Below are positions 16,416 to 24,959 of a stretch of DNA of 64,000 bases, in pieces. Both the position numbers and the translations under genes were made by a program. The number at the start of each line of letters is the position of its first letter. The first letter of the stretch is position 1. The DNA is from Nodosilinea sp. E11 (GTDB taxonomy: Bacteria; Cyanobacteriota; Cyanobacteriia; Phormidesmidales; Phormidesmidaceae), in contig NZ_CP136520.1 in assembly GCF_032813545.1 (NCBI RefSeq), forward strand, positions 1,110,001 through 1,174,000, read 5' to 3'. Below the pieces are notes generated by a model. It searched no databases. It saw nothing but the letters and a program-made list of their open reading frames with translations, and was not told the origin of the DNA.

Positions 16416-17207
16416 ATGTTTAAGCTAGGTTTACCCCAAACCATTGCTCCGCCAGAAAACTGCATCCAAATCGAAGGATTATCCAAGTCCTTTGGGAATC
16501 AGGTACTGTACGACAGCTTTGATCTAACCTTGCCCGGGGATAAATTCGTTTCGATCTTTGGACCCAACGGCTGCGGCAAATCTACCCTGATCAATATGAT
16601 CAGTGGACTGACTCCCTTTGACTCGGGTCGTATTTCCATCAATGGCAAACCGATTCGGCGATCGCGCATTGGCTATGTCTTCCAAAACTATCGCGATTCT
16701 CTGTTTCCTTGGATGACGGCCTTTGACAACATTGCCTACCCCCTGCAGGTCAAAGGGATGAAAACCAAAGAGTGCCACGACATTGTCGAAAACCTGATCA
16801 AAACCTTTGACATTCGTCTCGATTTAACCCGCTATCCCTATAGTTTTTCCGGCGGACAGCAGCAGCTAATTTCAATTCTGCGAGCCCTAGTGGCTGACCC
16901 CGAGGTGTTGTTCCTAGACGAGCCCTTTTCGGCCCTAGACTTTGAAACCACTTTGTTTGTGCGCGACAAACTGCAAGAGATTTTCATGGCTGCTAAATTG
17001 CCCATGGTGATGGTAGTCCACAACCTAGAGGAAGCGGTGTATTTAGCCGATACGGTGTTGCTGCTCAGCAAGCGCCCCACCCATCTGGTGGCCGAGGTTA
17101 ACTTTGAGGCCCCCCGGCCCCGCACCCCAGATACTCTCTCCTCGCCGGAGTTTGTAAAAATTAGTCGCCACTGTCTCGACATCTTTCAAGAGGAGATGCG
17201 CAAATGA
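16416..17207 (+). CDS. ABC transporter ATP-binding protein, TauB/SsuB-like
   Basis: A 263-residue ABC ATPase. Walker A is FGPNGCGKSTLINM, the Q-loop is YVFQNYRDSLFPW, the signature is SFSGGQQQLISI, and Walker B is VLFLDEPFSALD, followed by H-loop MVVHNLEEAVYLAD. The sequence is typical of nitrate/taurine/pyrimidine importers. It overlaps the permease start by four bases (ATGA at 17204-17207), so the two are translationally coupled. Walker and signature residues are intact. Confidence 0.9.
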   Translation: MFKLGLPQTIAPPENCIQIEGLSKSFGNQVLYDSFDLTLPGDKFVSIFGPNGCGKSTLINMISGLTPFDSGRISINGKPIRRSRIGYVFQNYRDSLFPWMTAFDNIAYPLQVKGMKTKECHDIVENLIKTFDIRLDLTRYPYSFSGGQQQLISILRALVADPEVLFLDEPFSALDFETTLFVRDKLQEIFMAAKLPMVMVVHNLEEAVYLADTVLLLSKRPTHLVAEVNFEAPRPRTPDTLSSPEFVKISRHCLDIFQEEMRK

Positions 17208-18019
17208 TCACCCCTACCAAGACATTGCCCAAGCCCTTGGGGCATCGTGCTTCTCTTGATCTCAACCTGTGGCTCGATAGCCTACTGCCCCTGGTAGGGG
17301 TACTGCTGCTGTTTTCGGTCTGGTGGCTGATTTCGGTTTCTGGCTGGGTCAGCCCGGTGCTGTTACCTACCCCCTGGGCTACCCTGCAAACCCTGGTGTC
17401 GGCTGTCTTTACCGGCACCATGCTGACCAGCTTTATGGCCACGGTGGCACGCACGTTCCAGGCCTTTGTGTTGGCAGCGATAATTGGGGTCCCCCTCGGC
17501 GTTGCCTTAGGCAGCTCTGAACGGGTCTATCGCAGCGTTGAGTTTTTGATTGATTTCTTCCGCTCAACCCCCGCCAGCGCCTTAATTCCAATGTTCATCC
17601 TGTTCTTTGGAGTGTCCGACATTTCAAAGGTGGTGATTGCGGCGTTTAGTGCCCTATTGCTGATTTTGTTTAACAGCGCCTATGGGGTGATGAATGCCAA
17701 GCGATCGCGCATTTTGGCAGCTAAGGTAATGGGAGCTAACCGCTGGCAGGTCTTTAAAGATGTGCTGCTTTGGGAAAGTATGCCCCAAACCTTTATTGGC
17801 CTGCGCAGCGGTATCAGCATTGCCCTGGTGATTGTGATTGTGGCGGAAATGTTCATTGGCACCCAGCAGGGGTTAGGAAAACGCATTATTGACGCGCAAC
17901 AAATCCTCAACGTCAAAGACATGTATGCCTCTATTTTGATGACCGGCCTACTGGGCTATAGCCTCAATATGCTGTTTTTGATGTTTGAAAAACGGGTCAT
18001 CCACTGGAGTGGGAAATAA
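17204..18019 (+). CDS. ABC transporter permease, TauC/SsuC-like
   Basis: A 271-residue permease with about six membrane helices (LLPLVGVLLLFSVWWLISVS near residue 25). The EAA-type loop that docks on the ATPase is AKVMGANRWQVFKDVLLWES. FRSTPASALIPMFILFFGVS is typical of the SsuC/TauC family. It completes the importer begun at 15238 and overlaps the ATPase gene by four bases. A short C-rich spacer (18020-18058) separates it from the next ATPase. Confidence 0.9.
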   Translation: MITPTKTLPKPLGHRASLDLNLWLDSLLPLVGVLLLFSVWWLISVSGWVSPVLLPTPWATLQTLVSAVFTGTMLTSFMATVARTFQAFVLAAIIGVPLGVALGSSERVYRSVEFLIDFFRSTPASALIPMFILFFGVSDISKVVIAAFSALLLILFNSAYGVMNAKRSRILAAKVMGANRWQVFKDVLLWESMPQTFIGLRSGISIALVIVIVAEMFIGTQQGLGKRIIDAQQILNVKDMYASILMTGLLGYSLNMLFLMFEKRVIHWSGK

Positions 18020-18058
18020 CGTCCCATCCCCCTATCCCTCCATCTCCCCATCTTCCCC

Positions 18059-19603
18059 ATGAAAACCATTACCATTGCACCCCAAACCAAGACGGCCCCA
18101 CCCGAGCTAGAAGTGATCAACCTCACCAAACGCTTTGGCACCTTTACCGCCCTCGACCAGGTATCGATCAAAGTCACGCCCGGCAGTTTTCACGCCCTCT
18201 TGGGAGAAAATGGGGCGGGTAAAAGCACCCTGGTGAAATGCATCATGGGCTTTTACACCCCCACTTCAGGCGATGTGCTGGTGGGTAAACAATCGCGGGC
18301 GATCGCCAGCCCCAAGGATGCTCACCACTATGGTCTGGGCATGGTCTACCAGCACTTCACCTCGGTGCCTGCGATGACCGTGGCCGAAAATCTGGTGCTT
18401 TCGCGCTACGACAGCCCCCAGTGGATCAACTGGAAGGCTGAGTATGAGCGCCTTGATGCCTTTATGGCCAGCTCGCCCTTTCAGATCGACCTACGCACCC
18501 CGATCGCCCAGCTGGCGGCGGGCCAAAAGCAAAAGCTGGAAATTCTCAAGCAGCTCTACTTGAATAGCCGAGTGCTGATTCTCGACGAGCCCACCTCAGT
18601 GCTCACCCCCGACGAAGCCGACGAAGTGCTGGGCCTGCTGCGCGAAGAAGTTACCGCTGGCCACCTCAGCGTGCTGATGATTTCCCACAAGTTTCGCGAG
18701 GTGATGGCCTTTACCGACGAAGTGACGGTGCTGCGCAAGGGCAAACTGGCGGGCCACGGCTACGTGCGCAACCTTACCGTAGATGACATGGCCCACATGA
18801 TGCTGGGCGAAAAGACCGAAGCCACCCCAGTGGAAAAAGTTACCATACCTGATACCCGCCCGGTGCTGGAGCTAAAAGACCTCTGCGCCGATCGCGACAA
18901 TGGCCTGCCCGCCGTACGCAGCGCCAGCCTGATCGTCAACAGTGGTGAAATTGTCGGCATTGCCGGTGTGTCGGGCAACGGCCAGCGGGAACTGGTGGAG
19001 GTGCTGGCCGGGCAGCGCCCCCGCCACAGCGGCGACATTTTGGTCAACGGCACCCCCTACCAGTCGACCCGCAAGGAAATGGCCCGCCACCAGGTCTACA
19101 CCCTGCCCGAAGAACCCCTGCGCAACGCCTGTGTACCCCACATGAGCGTGGCCGAAAACATGGCCCTGCGCACCTTTGACTGCCCGCCCCAGGCGCGGCG
19201 TGGCTGGCTGCTCAGTCTCAGCAACATTCGGCGCATGGCGGAGGGCTTGGTGCAGGTGTTTTCGGTCAAAACGCCCTCGGTCGATACCCCCGTGGGCCAT
19301 CTCTCCGGCGGCAACGTGCAGCGCACCGTGCTGGCCCGAGAATTGTCCTCTACCAATATCAACCTGCTGATTGCCGCTAACCCCTGCTTTGGCCTCGACT
19401 TCTCGGCAGTAGACTACATCCACAGCCAGATCCTCGCTGCCCGCAATCGCGGTGTGGCGGTGCTGCTGGTCAGCGAAGACCTGGACGAGCTGCTAAAACT
19501 GAGCGATCGCATTTTCGTAATCAGCGACGGCGAGCTGGTCTACGAAAGCCCTACCGCTGAGGCGGACATCAAGGTGCTAGGCCAGAAGATGGCTGGGCAT
19601 TAG
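18059..19603 (+). CDS. Duplicated ABC ATPase of the BMP/nucleoside transporter
   Basis: A 514-residue protein with two fused ABC domains, of the RbsA/YufO type that energises BMP-dependent importers. Domain 1 has LLGENGAGKSTLVK, LAAGQKQKLEILKQL and VLILDEPTSVLTP. Domain 2 is degenerate, as is usual for the family: GIAGVSGNGQRELVE, LSGGNVQRTVLAREL and LLIAANPCFGLD, with the catalytic Asp-Glu of Walker B replaced. It is the logical partner of the permeases at 12093 and 13294, although a second ABC system and trtA lie between. Confidence 0.88.
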   Translation: MKTITIAPQTKTAPPELEVINLTKRFGTFTALDQVSIKVTPGSFHALLGENGAGKSTLVKCIMGFYTPTSGDVLVGKQSRAIASPKDAHHYGLGMVYQHFTSVPAMTVAENLVLSRYDSPQWINWKAEYERLDAFMASSPFQIDLRTPIAQLAAGQKQKLEILKQLYLNSRVLILDEPTSVLTPDEADEVLGLLREEVTAGHLSVLMISHKFREVMAFTDEVTVLRKGKLAGHGYVRNLTVDDMAHMMLGEKTEATPVEKVTIPDTRPVLELKDLCADRDNGLPAVRSASLIVNSGEIVGIAGVSGNGQRELVEVLAGQRPRHSGDILVNGTPYQSTRKEMARHQVYTLPEEPLRNACVPHMSVAENMALRTFDCPPQARRGWLLSLSNIRRMAEGLVQVFSVKTPSVDTPVGHLSGGNVQRTVLARELSSTNINLLIAANPCFGLDFSAVDYIHSQILAARNRGVAVLLVSEDLDELLKLSDRIFVISDGELVYESPTAEADIKVLGQKMAGH

Positions 19604-19640
19604 TGGATGGGTGGGCGGGTAGGCGGGTGGATGGGTAGGG
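19601..19640. repeat. Degenerate GGGTGGATGGGTAGGC tandem repeat
   Basis: A short G-rich run of units like GTGGATGGGTGGGCGGGTAG after the ATPase stop. The same microsatellite-like motif, often as CCATCCACCCATCTACCC on the other strand, occurs at 4353-4380, 20106-20141, 30698-30735, 41146-41162 and 50760-50795, always at gene borders. Confidence 0.6.
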
Positions 19641-19696
19641 ACAGACCTACGTATCTACCCTGGCTAGAGTGATGGGTAGATGAGCTAGGAGTTATT

Positions 19697-20041
19697 ATGC
19701 AAGCGATTGTTTGGCCTGACCTGAAGGCGATGGCGGCTGACCCAGAGCTAGACTGGCAGCCCTTTCGCTCCGGCGTCGATATCCACCGGCTCTACCCGGC
19801 TGAACCCGACGGGGCCGCTGCCGCGCTGCTGCGCTACCAGCCGGGGGCCTCGGTTCCCCGCCACCTGCATACCGGGTTTGAACATATTTTTGTGCTCTCG
19901 GGCTCTCAAACCGACGCCAACGGTACCTACCCCGCTGGCACGCTGGTAGTCAATCCGCCCGGCACCCGCCACACCGTCAGCAGCTCCGAGGGCTGCATCG
20001 TCCTCGCCATCTGGGCCAAACCTGTTGAGATAGAGGAATAG
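19697..20041 (+). CDS. Cupin-domain protein
   Basis: A 114-residue single-domain cupin of the ChrR-like type. Metal-site motifs are [15 protein letters not shown] and PPGTRHTV. Start ATG at 19697 follows TAGGAG. There is no signal peptide, so it is cytosolic. It lies between the transporter ATPase and the biuret hydrolase-like gene, in the same direction, so it may help process or sense the imported compound. The reaction cannot be named from sequence alone. Confidence 0.8.
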   Translation: MQAIVWPDLKAMAADPELDWQPFRSGVDIHRLYPAEPDGAAAALLRYQPGASVPRHLHTGFEHIFVLSGSQTDANGTYPAGTLVVNPPGTRHTVSSSEGCIVLAIWAKPVEIEE

Positions 20042-20142
20042 GGCTGATCTCACTCATCCTCTCGTCTTTAACATCTCCTATAGCGAGAATTGGGCAGACG
20101 CCGTCTGCCCCTACCCATCCACCCCCTACCCATCCACCCATC

Positions 20143-20829
20143 ATGCCCATCCCCGCCCAACCCTATCCCTACCCCCTACCCGCCACTGGCCTGGCGCTGC
20201 TCATCATCGACATGCAGCGCGATTTCATTGAGCCCGGCGGCTTTGGCGATGCTCTGGGCAACGATGTCAGCCTGCTGCGGGCGATCATTCCCCAAGTGAA
20301 GGCCTTGCAGGAGGCGTTTCGGCACTACAACCTGCCGATTTTTCAAACCGTGGAGGGGCATTTGCCCGATCTGTCGGACTGCCCGCCGTCGAAGCGCGAT
20401 CGCGGTTCTAGCTCACTCAAAATCGGCGATCGCGGCCCTATGGGGCGCATTCTGGTGCTGGGCGAACCGGGCAACGGCATCATTCCCGAACTTGCGCCGC
20501 TGCCAGGAGAAGTGATTATTCCCAAACCCGGCAAGGGAGCTTTTTATGCCACTGAGCTAGAAGCGCACCTCAAAGCCCAGGGCATTACCCACCTGATTAT
20601 TACCGGCGTCACCACCGAGGTCTGTGTGCAGACCACCATGCGCGAAGCCAACGATCGCGGCTACGAGTGCCTGCTGGTCGAAGATGCCACCGAGAGCTAC
20701 TTTCCCGCCTTTAAGCAGGCCACCCTAGAGATGGTGCGTGCCCAGGACGGCATCATCGGCTGGACGGGGGCGACTGAGGCAGTGTTGAGCGCCCTAGCGG
20801 CTCAGTTCAGTGTTCAGGTAGTGGCGTAG
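20143..20829 (+). CDS. biuH: Isochorismatase-family amidohydrolase, biuret hydrolase-like (BiuH)
   Basis: A 228-residue cysteine hydrolase and paralogue of the gene at 14435. The triad is Asp23 ([10 protein letters not shown]), Lys128 ([15 protein letters not shown]) and Cys161 ([15 protein letters not shown]), with the Lys-Cys spacing of 33 reported for BiuH (K142, C175). [35 protein letters not shown] and [16 protein letters not shown] fit what I remember of biuret hydrolases, which cleave biuret to allophanate and ammonia. No allophanate hydrolase is in the window. Other small ureide substrates are possible. It is the last gene of the cluster; a strong hairpin follows. Confidence 0.78.
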   Translation: MPIPAQPYPYPLPATGLALLIIDMQRDFIEPGGFGDALGNDVSLLRAIIPQVKALQEAFRHYNLPIFQTVEGHLPDLSDCPPSKRDRGSSSLKIGDRGPMGRILVLGEPGNGIIPELAPLPGEVIIPKPGKGAFYATELEAHLKAQGITHLIITGVTTEVCVQTTMREANDRGYECLLVEDATESYFPAFKQATLEMVRAQDGIIGWTGATEAVLSALAAQFSVQVVA

Positions 20830-20890
20830 GGCAGCTAAGCACTGTAGACCTCTGTGGCCTAAATACCCTCATCAAAATCATCATCGCTAT

Positions 20891-20922
20891 AGAACCCAGG
20901 GTTTTTAAAGACCCTGGGTTCT
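20891..20922. terminator. 12-bp hairpin after the biuH-like gene
   Basis: Arms AGAACCCAGGGT (20891-20902) and ACCCTGGGTTCT (20911-20922) with loop TTTTAAAG, about 60 bp after the last gene of the cluster and followed by GCTTT. This is a likely transcription end for the 10-kb cluster. A related stem sharing CCCAGGGTT lies at 25732-25795. Confidence 0.6.
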
Positions 20923-21017
20923 GCTTTAAGCATTCAATGCCATGACTTTAAGAGGTCAATCGTCCTGAACTTCTAGAGCTATAGCTGTAGCCAGTCTGGT
21001 TAAGACATTTCCCCTAA

Positions 21018-21041
21018 AAACGTTTGAACGTTCAAACGTTT
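21018..21041. promoter_or_regulatory. 24-bp perfect palindrome, possible operator
   Basis: The sequence reads AAACGTTTGAAC then GTTCAAACGTTT, a perfect 24-bp dyad with no loop, in the AT-rich 500-bp region before the bicarbonate operon (its start is 296 bp downstream). Perfect dyads of this kind usually bind a dimeric regulator such as a TetR-type protein. It does not match the LysR-type sites known for CcmR or CmpR. The rest of 20930-21330 has no gene. Confidence 0.6.
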
Positions 21042-21336
21042 CTGGATGTCCTAACCCAAGTGACTATGGCTATATTTAGAATTTCAGACTTCCACCGCAA
21101 AAAATATTGATTAATTTAAGCAAATAAGGCCGTTCCGTAGTTTTCTTTGAACCAGAAGCTTTGCTCAGCCCCAGGGACTCGGGCTCGACTCTACAGCCAT
21201 CCCTTTGACAAAGATTCTGACGAAACCATTGACAGAGGGCGATTCAGCACGATACATCATGATCACAGGCAATAATAGTTTATAGAATGCAAAGATTTCT
21301 GAATTTTTGGCTTTTTTGGCCTCAGGAGAGATGGAC

Positions 21337-22305
21337 ATGAACGCCAATTTGATCATGTCCAATATTTTGAACCCCCCAGTGCTATTTTTCTTTTTGGGGA
21401 TGCTAGCCGTATTCGTTAAATCTGATTTAGAAATTCCACCGCCAATTCCTAAGCTATTTTCGCTTTATTTACTGCTAGCGATCGGGTTTAAAGGAGGCGT
21501 TGAGCTGACTAAAAGCGGCATTAATCAGCAGGTGGTGCTGACTATTTTAGCCGCTATCATGATGGCCTGCGCGGTGCCCTTATACACCTTCTTTATTCTG
21601 CGGCTCAAGCTCGATACCTACGACTCGGCTGCGATAGCCGCTACCTACGGCTCGATCAGCGCCGTCACCTTTATTACCGCCAGCGCCTTTTTGACCGAGT
21701 TAGGCATGCCCTTTGATGGCTTTATGGTGGCCGCTTTGGCCTTAATGGAATCTCCCGCCATCATTGTGGGGCTGATTCTCGTCAATTTCTTTGCCAGAGA
21801 TGAAAAGCGTGAATTTGTCTGGTCTGAGGTGCTGCGCGATGCCTTTCTTAATAGCTCGGTCTTTTTGCTGGTGGGCAGCTTAATCATCGGCATGCTGACT
21901 GGTGAGCACGGCTGGGAGGTGCTCTCGCCCTTTACCCAAGATATGTTCTATGGCGTCCTGACCTTCTTCCTGCTCGATATGGGTTTAGTCGCCGCCAAAC
22001 GCATTAAAGACTTACAGAAAACCGGCGTATTCTTGATTTCCTTTGCCATACTGATCCCAATCCTCAACGCTGGCATTGGGTTGCTGATTGCCAGGGCGAT
22101 CAACATGCCCCAGGGAGATGCCCTGCTGTTTGCGGTGCTGTGTGCCAGTGCTTCCTACATTGCAGTGCCTGCGGCCATGCGGTTAACGGTGCCCGAAGCC
22201 AACCCCAGCCTGTACGTGTCTACGGCCCTAGCGGTAACGTTTCCCTTCAATATCATTGTCGGCATTCCCCTTTATCTGTACGGCATCAACCTGTTGTGGA
22301 GCTAA
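21337..22305 (+). CDS. sbtA: SbtA-family sodium-dependent bicarbonate transporter
   Basis: A 322-residue membrane protein with about 10 hydrophobic helices, of the SbtA family (Pfam PF05982) that imports bicarbonate with sodium at the plasma membrane. Family features are LLLAIGFKGGVELTKSGIN, YDSAAIAATYGSISAVTFIT and a second-half repeat ALLFAVLCASASYIAVPAAM. It is shorter than Synechocystis SbtA and belongs to the more divergent branch, so substrate is inferred. The start is set at 21337 because AGGAG lies 8 bases upstream; 21307 and 21331 are alternatives. The gene is followed after four bases by a PII-like gene. Confidence 0.82.
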   Translation: MNANLIMSNILNPPVLFFFLGMLAVFVKSDLEIPPPIPKLFSLYLLLAIGFKGGVELTKSGINQQVVLTILAAIMMACAVPLYTFFILRLKLDTYDSAAIAATYGSISAVTFITASAFLTELGMPFDGFMVAALALMESPAIIVGLILVNFFARDEKREFVWSEVLRDAFLNSSVFLLVGSLIIGMLTGEHGWEVLSPFTQDMFYGVLTFFLLDMGLVAAKRIKDLQKTGVFLISFAILIPILNAGIGLLIARAINMPQGDALLFAVLCASASYIAVPAAMRLTVPEANPSLYVSTALAVTFPFNIIVGIPLYLYGINLLWS

Positions 22306-22309
22306 GCCC

Positions 22310-22621
22310 ATGCACCTTGTCAAAAAGATTGAGATCATTGCCAATTCGTTTGAGTTAGCCAAAATTTTAGACAGCCTAAAAAAGTCAGGCGTTCATGGTC
22401 ATGCGGTGATTCGCAATGTGGAGGGCGAAGGGCTACGCGGCGGTAGCGAAGATTTAGATATGACTATGGGCGACAACGTCTATATCATTGCTTTTTGCAT
22501 GCCTGAGCAAATTAAAACCGTGGCCGAAAATGTGCGTCCGCTGCTGAACAAATTTGGGGGCACCTGCTACATCTCCGATGTCATGGAAATTCGCTCTGTG
22601 AAATGTGTGGCGTCACTATAG
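22310..22621 (+). CDS. sbtB: PII-like regulator, SbtB type
   Basis: A 103-residue ferredoxin-like PII-family protein (KKIEIIANSFELAKILDSLK, then a T-loop region GEGLRGGSEDLDMTMGDN and the strand VYIIAFCMPEQ). In SbtA-SbtB pairs the PII-like trimer binds adenyl nucleotides and gates the carrier. The C-terminal CGPEGC redox loop of some SbtB proteins is absent; the tail is VKCVASL. The start ATG is four bases after the sbtA stop, so the two are translationally coupled. Confidence 0.8.
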   Translation: MHLVKKIEIIANSFELAKILDSLKKSGVHGHAVIRNVEGEGLRGGSEDLDMTMGDNVYIIAFCMPEQIKTVAENVRPLLNKFGGTCYISDVMEIRSVKCVASL

Positions 22622-22632
22622 GAAATGGGGTA

Positions 22633-23352
22633 ATGGAGCACAATGTCAGCCATCTAAATCGTCGGACCGCTTTAAAGCTAGGCTGCGGTGGACTGTTGGG
22701 CTTAGCCACTGGGAAAGTAGTCTTTGGACAGGCAAAATCGGCTGCTGCCGCCAATCTAGCGTCTGTGGGGGTGGCGATGCCCAGCCCCCAGGAAGCGCTG
22801 AATCGACTGATAGAAGGTAATTTACGATTTACTCAGCACCACCTAGAGCACCCCGACCAGTCAGAAGACCGAGTAAAGGAATTGACCCAGGCGCAGCACC
22901 CCTTTGCCACGGTGTTAAGCTGTGCCGATTCGCGGGTTACCGCCGAAATCATTTTTGATCAGGGGTTAGGCGACATCTTTGATGTGCGGGTGGCAGGCAA
23001 CATTGCCACGCCGGAGGTGCTGGGCAGTATTGAGTATGCTGTAGAACTGCTGGGGACGCCGTTGCTGATGGTGCTGGGCCACGAGCGCTGTGGAGCCGTC
23101 ACCGCAGCGGTGGAAAATGGCCCCCTTCCCGGCGCAATTGGCACTTTTGTGCAGGCCATCTTGCCAGCGGTCAACCAGGTGAAGGGGCAGCCGGGCGATG
23201 CGGTGGACAACGCAGTATCCGCCAACGTTCGCTACCAAACGGAGCAGTTGATGCGATCGCAGCTAATCCGCGATCGCCAGCAGTCGGGCCAGCTCCAGGT
23301 GGTCGGTGCCCGCTACGACCTCGATACTGGCACCGTCACCTTAGTTACCTAA
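22633..23352 (+). CDS. Exported beta-class carbonic anhydrase
   Basis: A 239-residue beta-carbonic anhydrase. Zinc ligands and catalytic dyad are visible: Cys97, Asp99 and Arg101 in LSCADSRV; His150 and Cys153 in LGHERCGAV. Residues 1-40 form a twin-arginine signal (NRRTALKLGCGGLLGLATG, then an Ala-rich end), so the enzyme acts outside the cytoplasm, like the EcaB type. Start at 22633 follows AGGAAATGGGG; the longer form from 22603 is unlikely. It is 12 bp after sbtB and would interconvert CO2 and bicarbonate at the carrier. Confidence 0.88.
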   Translation: MEHNVSHLNRRTALKLGCGGLLGLATGKVVFGQAKSAAAANLASVGVAMPSPQEALNRLIEGNLRFTQHHLEHPDQSEDRVKELTQAQHPFATVLSCADSRVTAEIIFDQGLGDIFDVRVAGNIATPEVLGSIEYAVELLGTPLLMVLGHERCGAVTAAVENGPLPGAIGTFVQAILPAVNQVKGQPGDAVDNAVSANVRYQTEQLMRSQLIRDRQQSGQLQVVGARYDLDTGTVTLVT

Positions 23353-23365
23353 TTTCTGTGAACCG

Positions 23366-24877
23366 CTACCCCAGCCGTTCCCGCAGATGATCGCCCACCC
23401 GCAGGGCGTTGGCGATTACCGTCAGGGCATTCCCCACGCTGGCGCTGGAGGGCATGAAACTGCTGTCTACCACATAGAGGTTGTCTAGCTCATGGGCGCG
23501 GCAGTTAGTGTCGAGCACCGAGGTGGTGGGGTCGGTGCCCATACGGCAGGTGCCGCACTGATAGGCCATCACCGGCAGGGGCACCTCTCCTCGGGGGTGC
23601 ATCCCCGATCGCGAAAACACGCTGCTATCTTTTTCGACAGACTTGAGCACATCTAGCCAGCGATACACCAGGCGATCGTGGGCCTCAGCGTTGTTGGCAG
23701 AGAAGTTGACGTAGAGCTTACCGTTCTTCACCTCCACCCGGTTTTTGGGGTCGGGCAACACCTCGGTCATCGCCCACCAGGCGATCGATCGCGTCGCCAA
23801 CTGCTTTAGCCCAAAGTTAGGCATAAACTTGGTCACCAGCGATAGCACCGGGGGCGACTCCGCAAAAATCGCGTCTTGCAGCACCCCGCCCATATTTTGA
23901 ATGTGGCCTAGGGGATAGTCAACTTGACTGTCGCCCCAGTAGTAGTCATTGATGCCCACCGATCGCGGAAATTTACCCGAATTAGACTGAGTCGTGACCT
24001 GCACGATCGAACTGAGCTGAATCTTCATCAGGTTGCGGCCCACCTGATCAGAGCTGTTCGCCAACCCGTTGGGGTGCTTCTCGTTGGCCGACTGAAGCAG
24101 CAGCGCCGCCGAGTTAATGGCCCCGCAGGCCAGCACAATAATATCAGCCATAAAGATGTAGGGCTGACCATTGATATTGGTCTGCACGCCCTTGACCGCC
24201 GTCCCCGCAGGGTTGGTCAGAACGCTGGTCACCTGGGCTGAGGTTTTGAGAGTCACGTTGCCAAAATCTAAAGCCGGGGCAACCCCAAACACCTCGGCAT
24301 CCCCGGTGGGGTCATCGTCTCGCAGCGACAGCGACATCGGCAGCGGGTAGGGGTGACAACCCTGCTTGGCAATGCCCTCGACCACGGGCTGAATGGTGGG
24401 GTCATGGGCGATCGCCGGGTAGGCAAAATTTCCACTGCGGGGCGGTTCTGTCGGGTCAACACCCCCCTGGCCATGCACCTGGTACATCGACTCCGCCTCG
24501 GTGTAGTAAGGCTCAAAATCGCTGTACTTAAGGCTCCACTCGGGTGAGGTGCCGTCCTGGTGATTCACCGTTTCAAAGTCTCTTTCGCGCATGCGCTGGA
24601 GGGCGGCCCCATAAATTTTGGTGTTGCCACCGATCGCATACTTCATCTGCGGCGTGAAGGGTTCGCCGTCGCCGTCGTACCACTGCTCAGGGGCGTGGTA
24701 GCGCTGTTTCTGAAAAATATCTACATCGCTGATGTTTTGCTCTTCAAGGGGCATGGCGTCGCCACGCTCTAGCAGCAGAATGCGCTTACCCGACGGGGCC
24801 AGCTTGCGGGCCAGGGTGCCGCCCCCCGCCCCAGTGCCAACAATGATCACGTCGTAGTGCTGGTCATCGATAATCAT
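23366..24877 (-). CDS. GMC-family FAD-dependent oxidoreductase
   Basis: A 503-residue glucose-methanol-choline family enzyme. The N-terminal FAD motif is DVIIVGTGAGGGTLARKLA and the C-terminal block is CGTCRMGTDPTTSVLDTNCR with HELDNLYVVDSSFMPSSASV and GNALTVIANALR. It would oxidise an alcohol or sugar with oxygen or another acceptor. The substrate cannot be told. No signal peptide is seen. It ends 13 bp from the convergent carbonic anhydrase gene. A partner cytochrome or small subunit is not adjacent. Confidence 0.88.
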   Translation of the reverse strand: MIIDDQHYDVIIVGTGAGGGTLARKLAPSGKRILLLERGDAMPLEEQNISDVDIFQKQRYHAPEQWYDGDGEPFTPQMKYAIGGNTKIYGAALQRMRERDFETVNHQDGTSPEWSLKYSDFEPYYTEAESMYQVHGQGGVDPTEPPRSGNFAYPAIAHDPTIQPVVEGIAKQGCHPYPLPMSLSLRDDDPTGDAEVFGVAPALDFGNVTLKTSAQVTSVLTNPAGTAVKGVQTNINGQPYIFMADIIVLACGAINSAALLLQSANEKHPNGLANSSDQVGRNLMKIQLSSIVQVTTQSNSGKFPRSVGINDYYWGDSQVDYPLGHIQNMGGVLQDAIFAESPPVLSLVTKFMPNFGLKQLATRSIAWWAMTEVLPDPKNRVEVKNGKLYVNFSANNAEAHDRLVYRWLDVLKSVEKDSSVFSRSGMHPRGEVPLPVMAYQCGTCRMGTDPTTSVLDTNCRAHELDNLYVVDSSFMPSSASVGNALTVIANALRVGDHLRERLG

Positions 24878-24959
24878 AGCGGTTCCTCACTGGGGGCTAG
24901 GAAAATAAGCTGGCTTGATCGGGGCTAGAGAGGATTGAGGGGGTACAGTGCATCCACTG

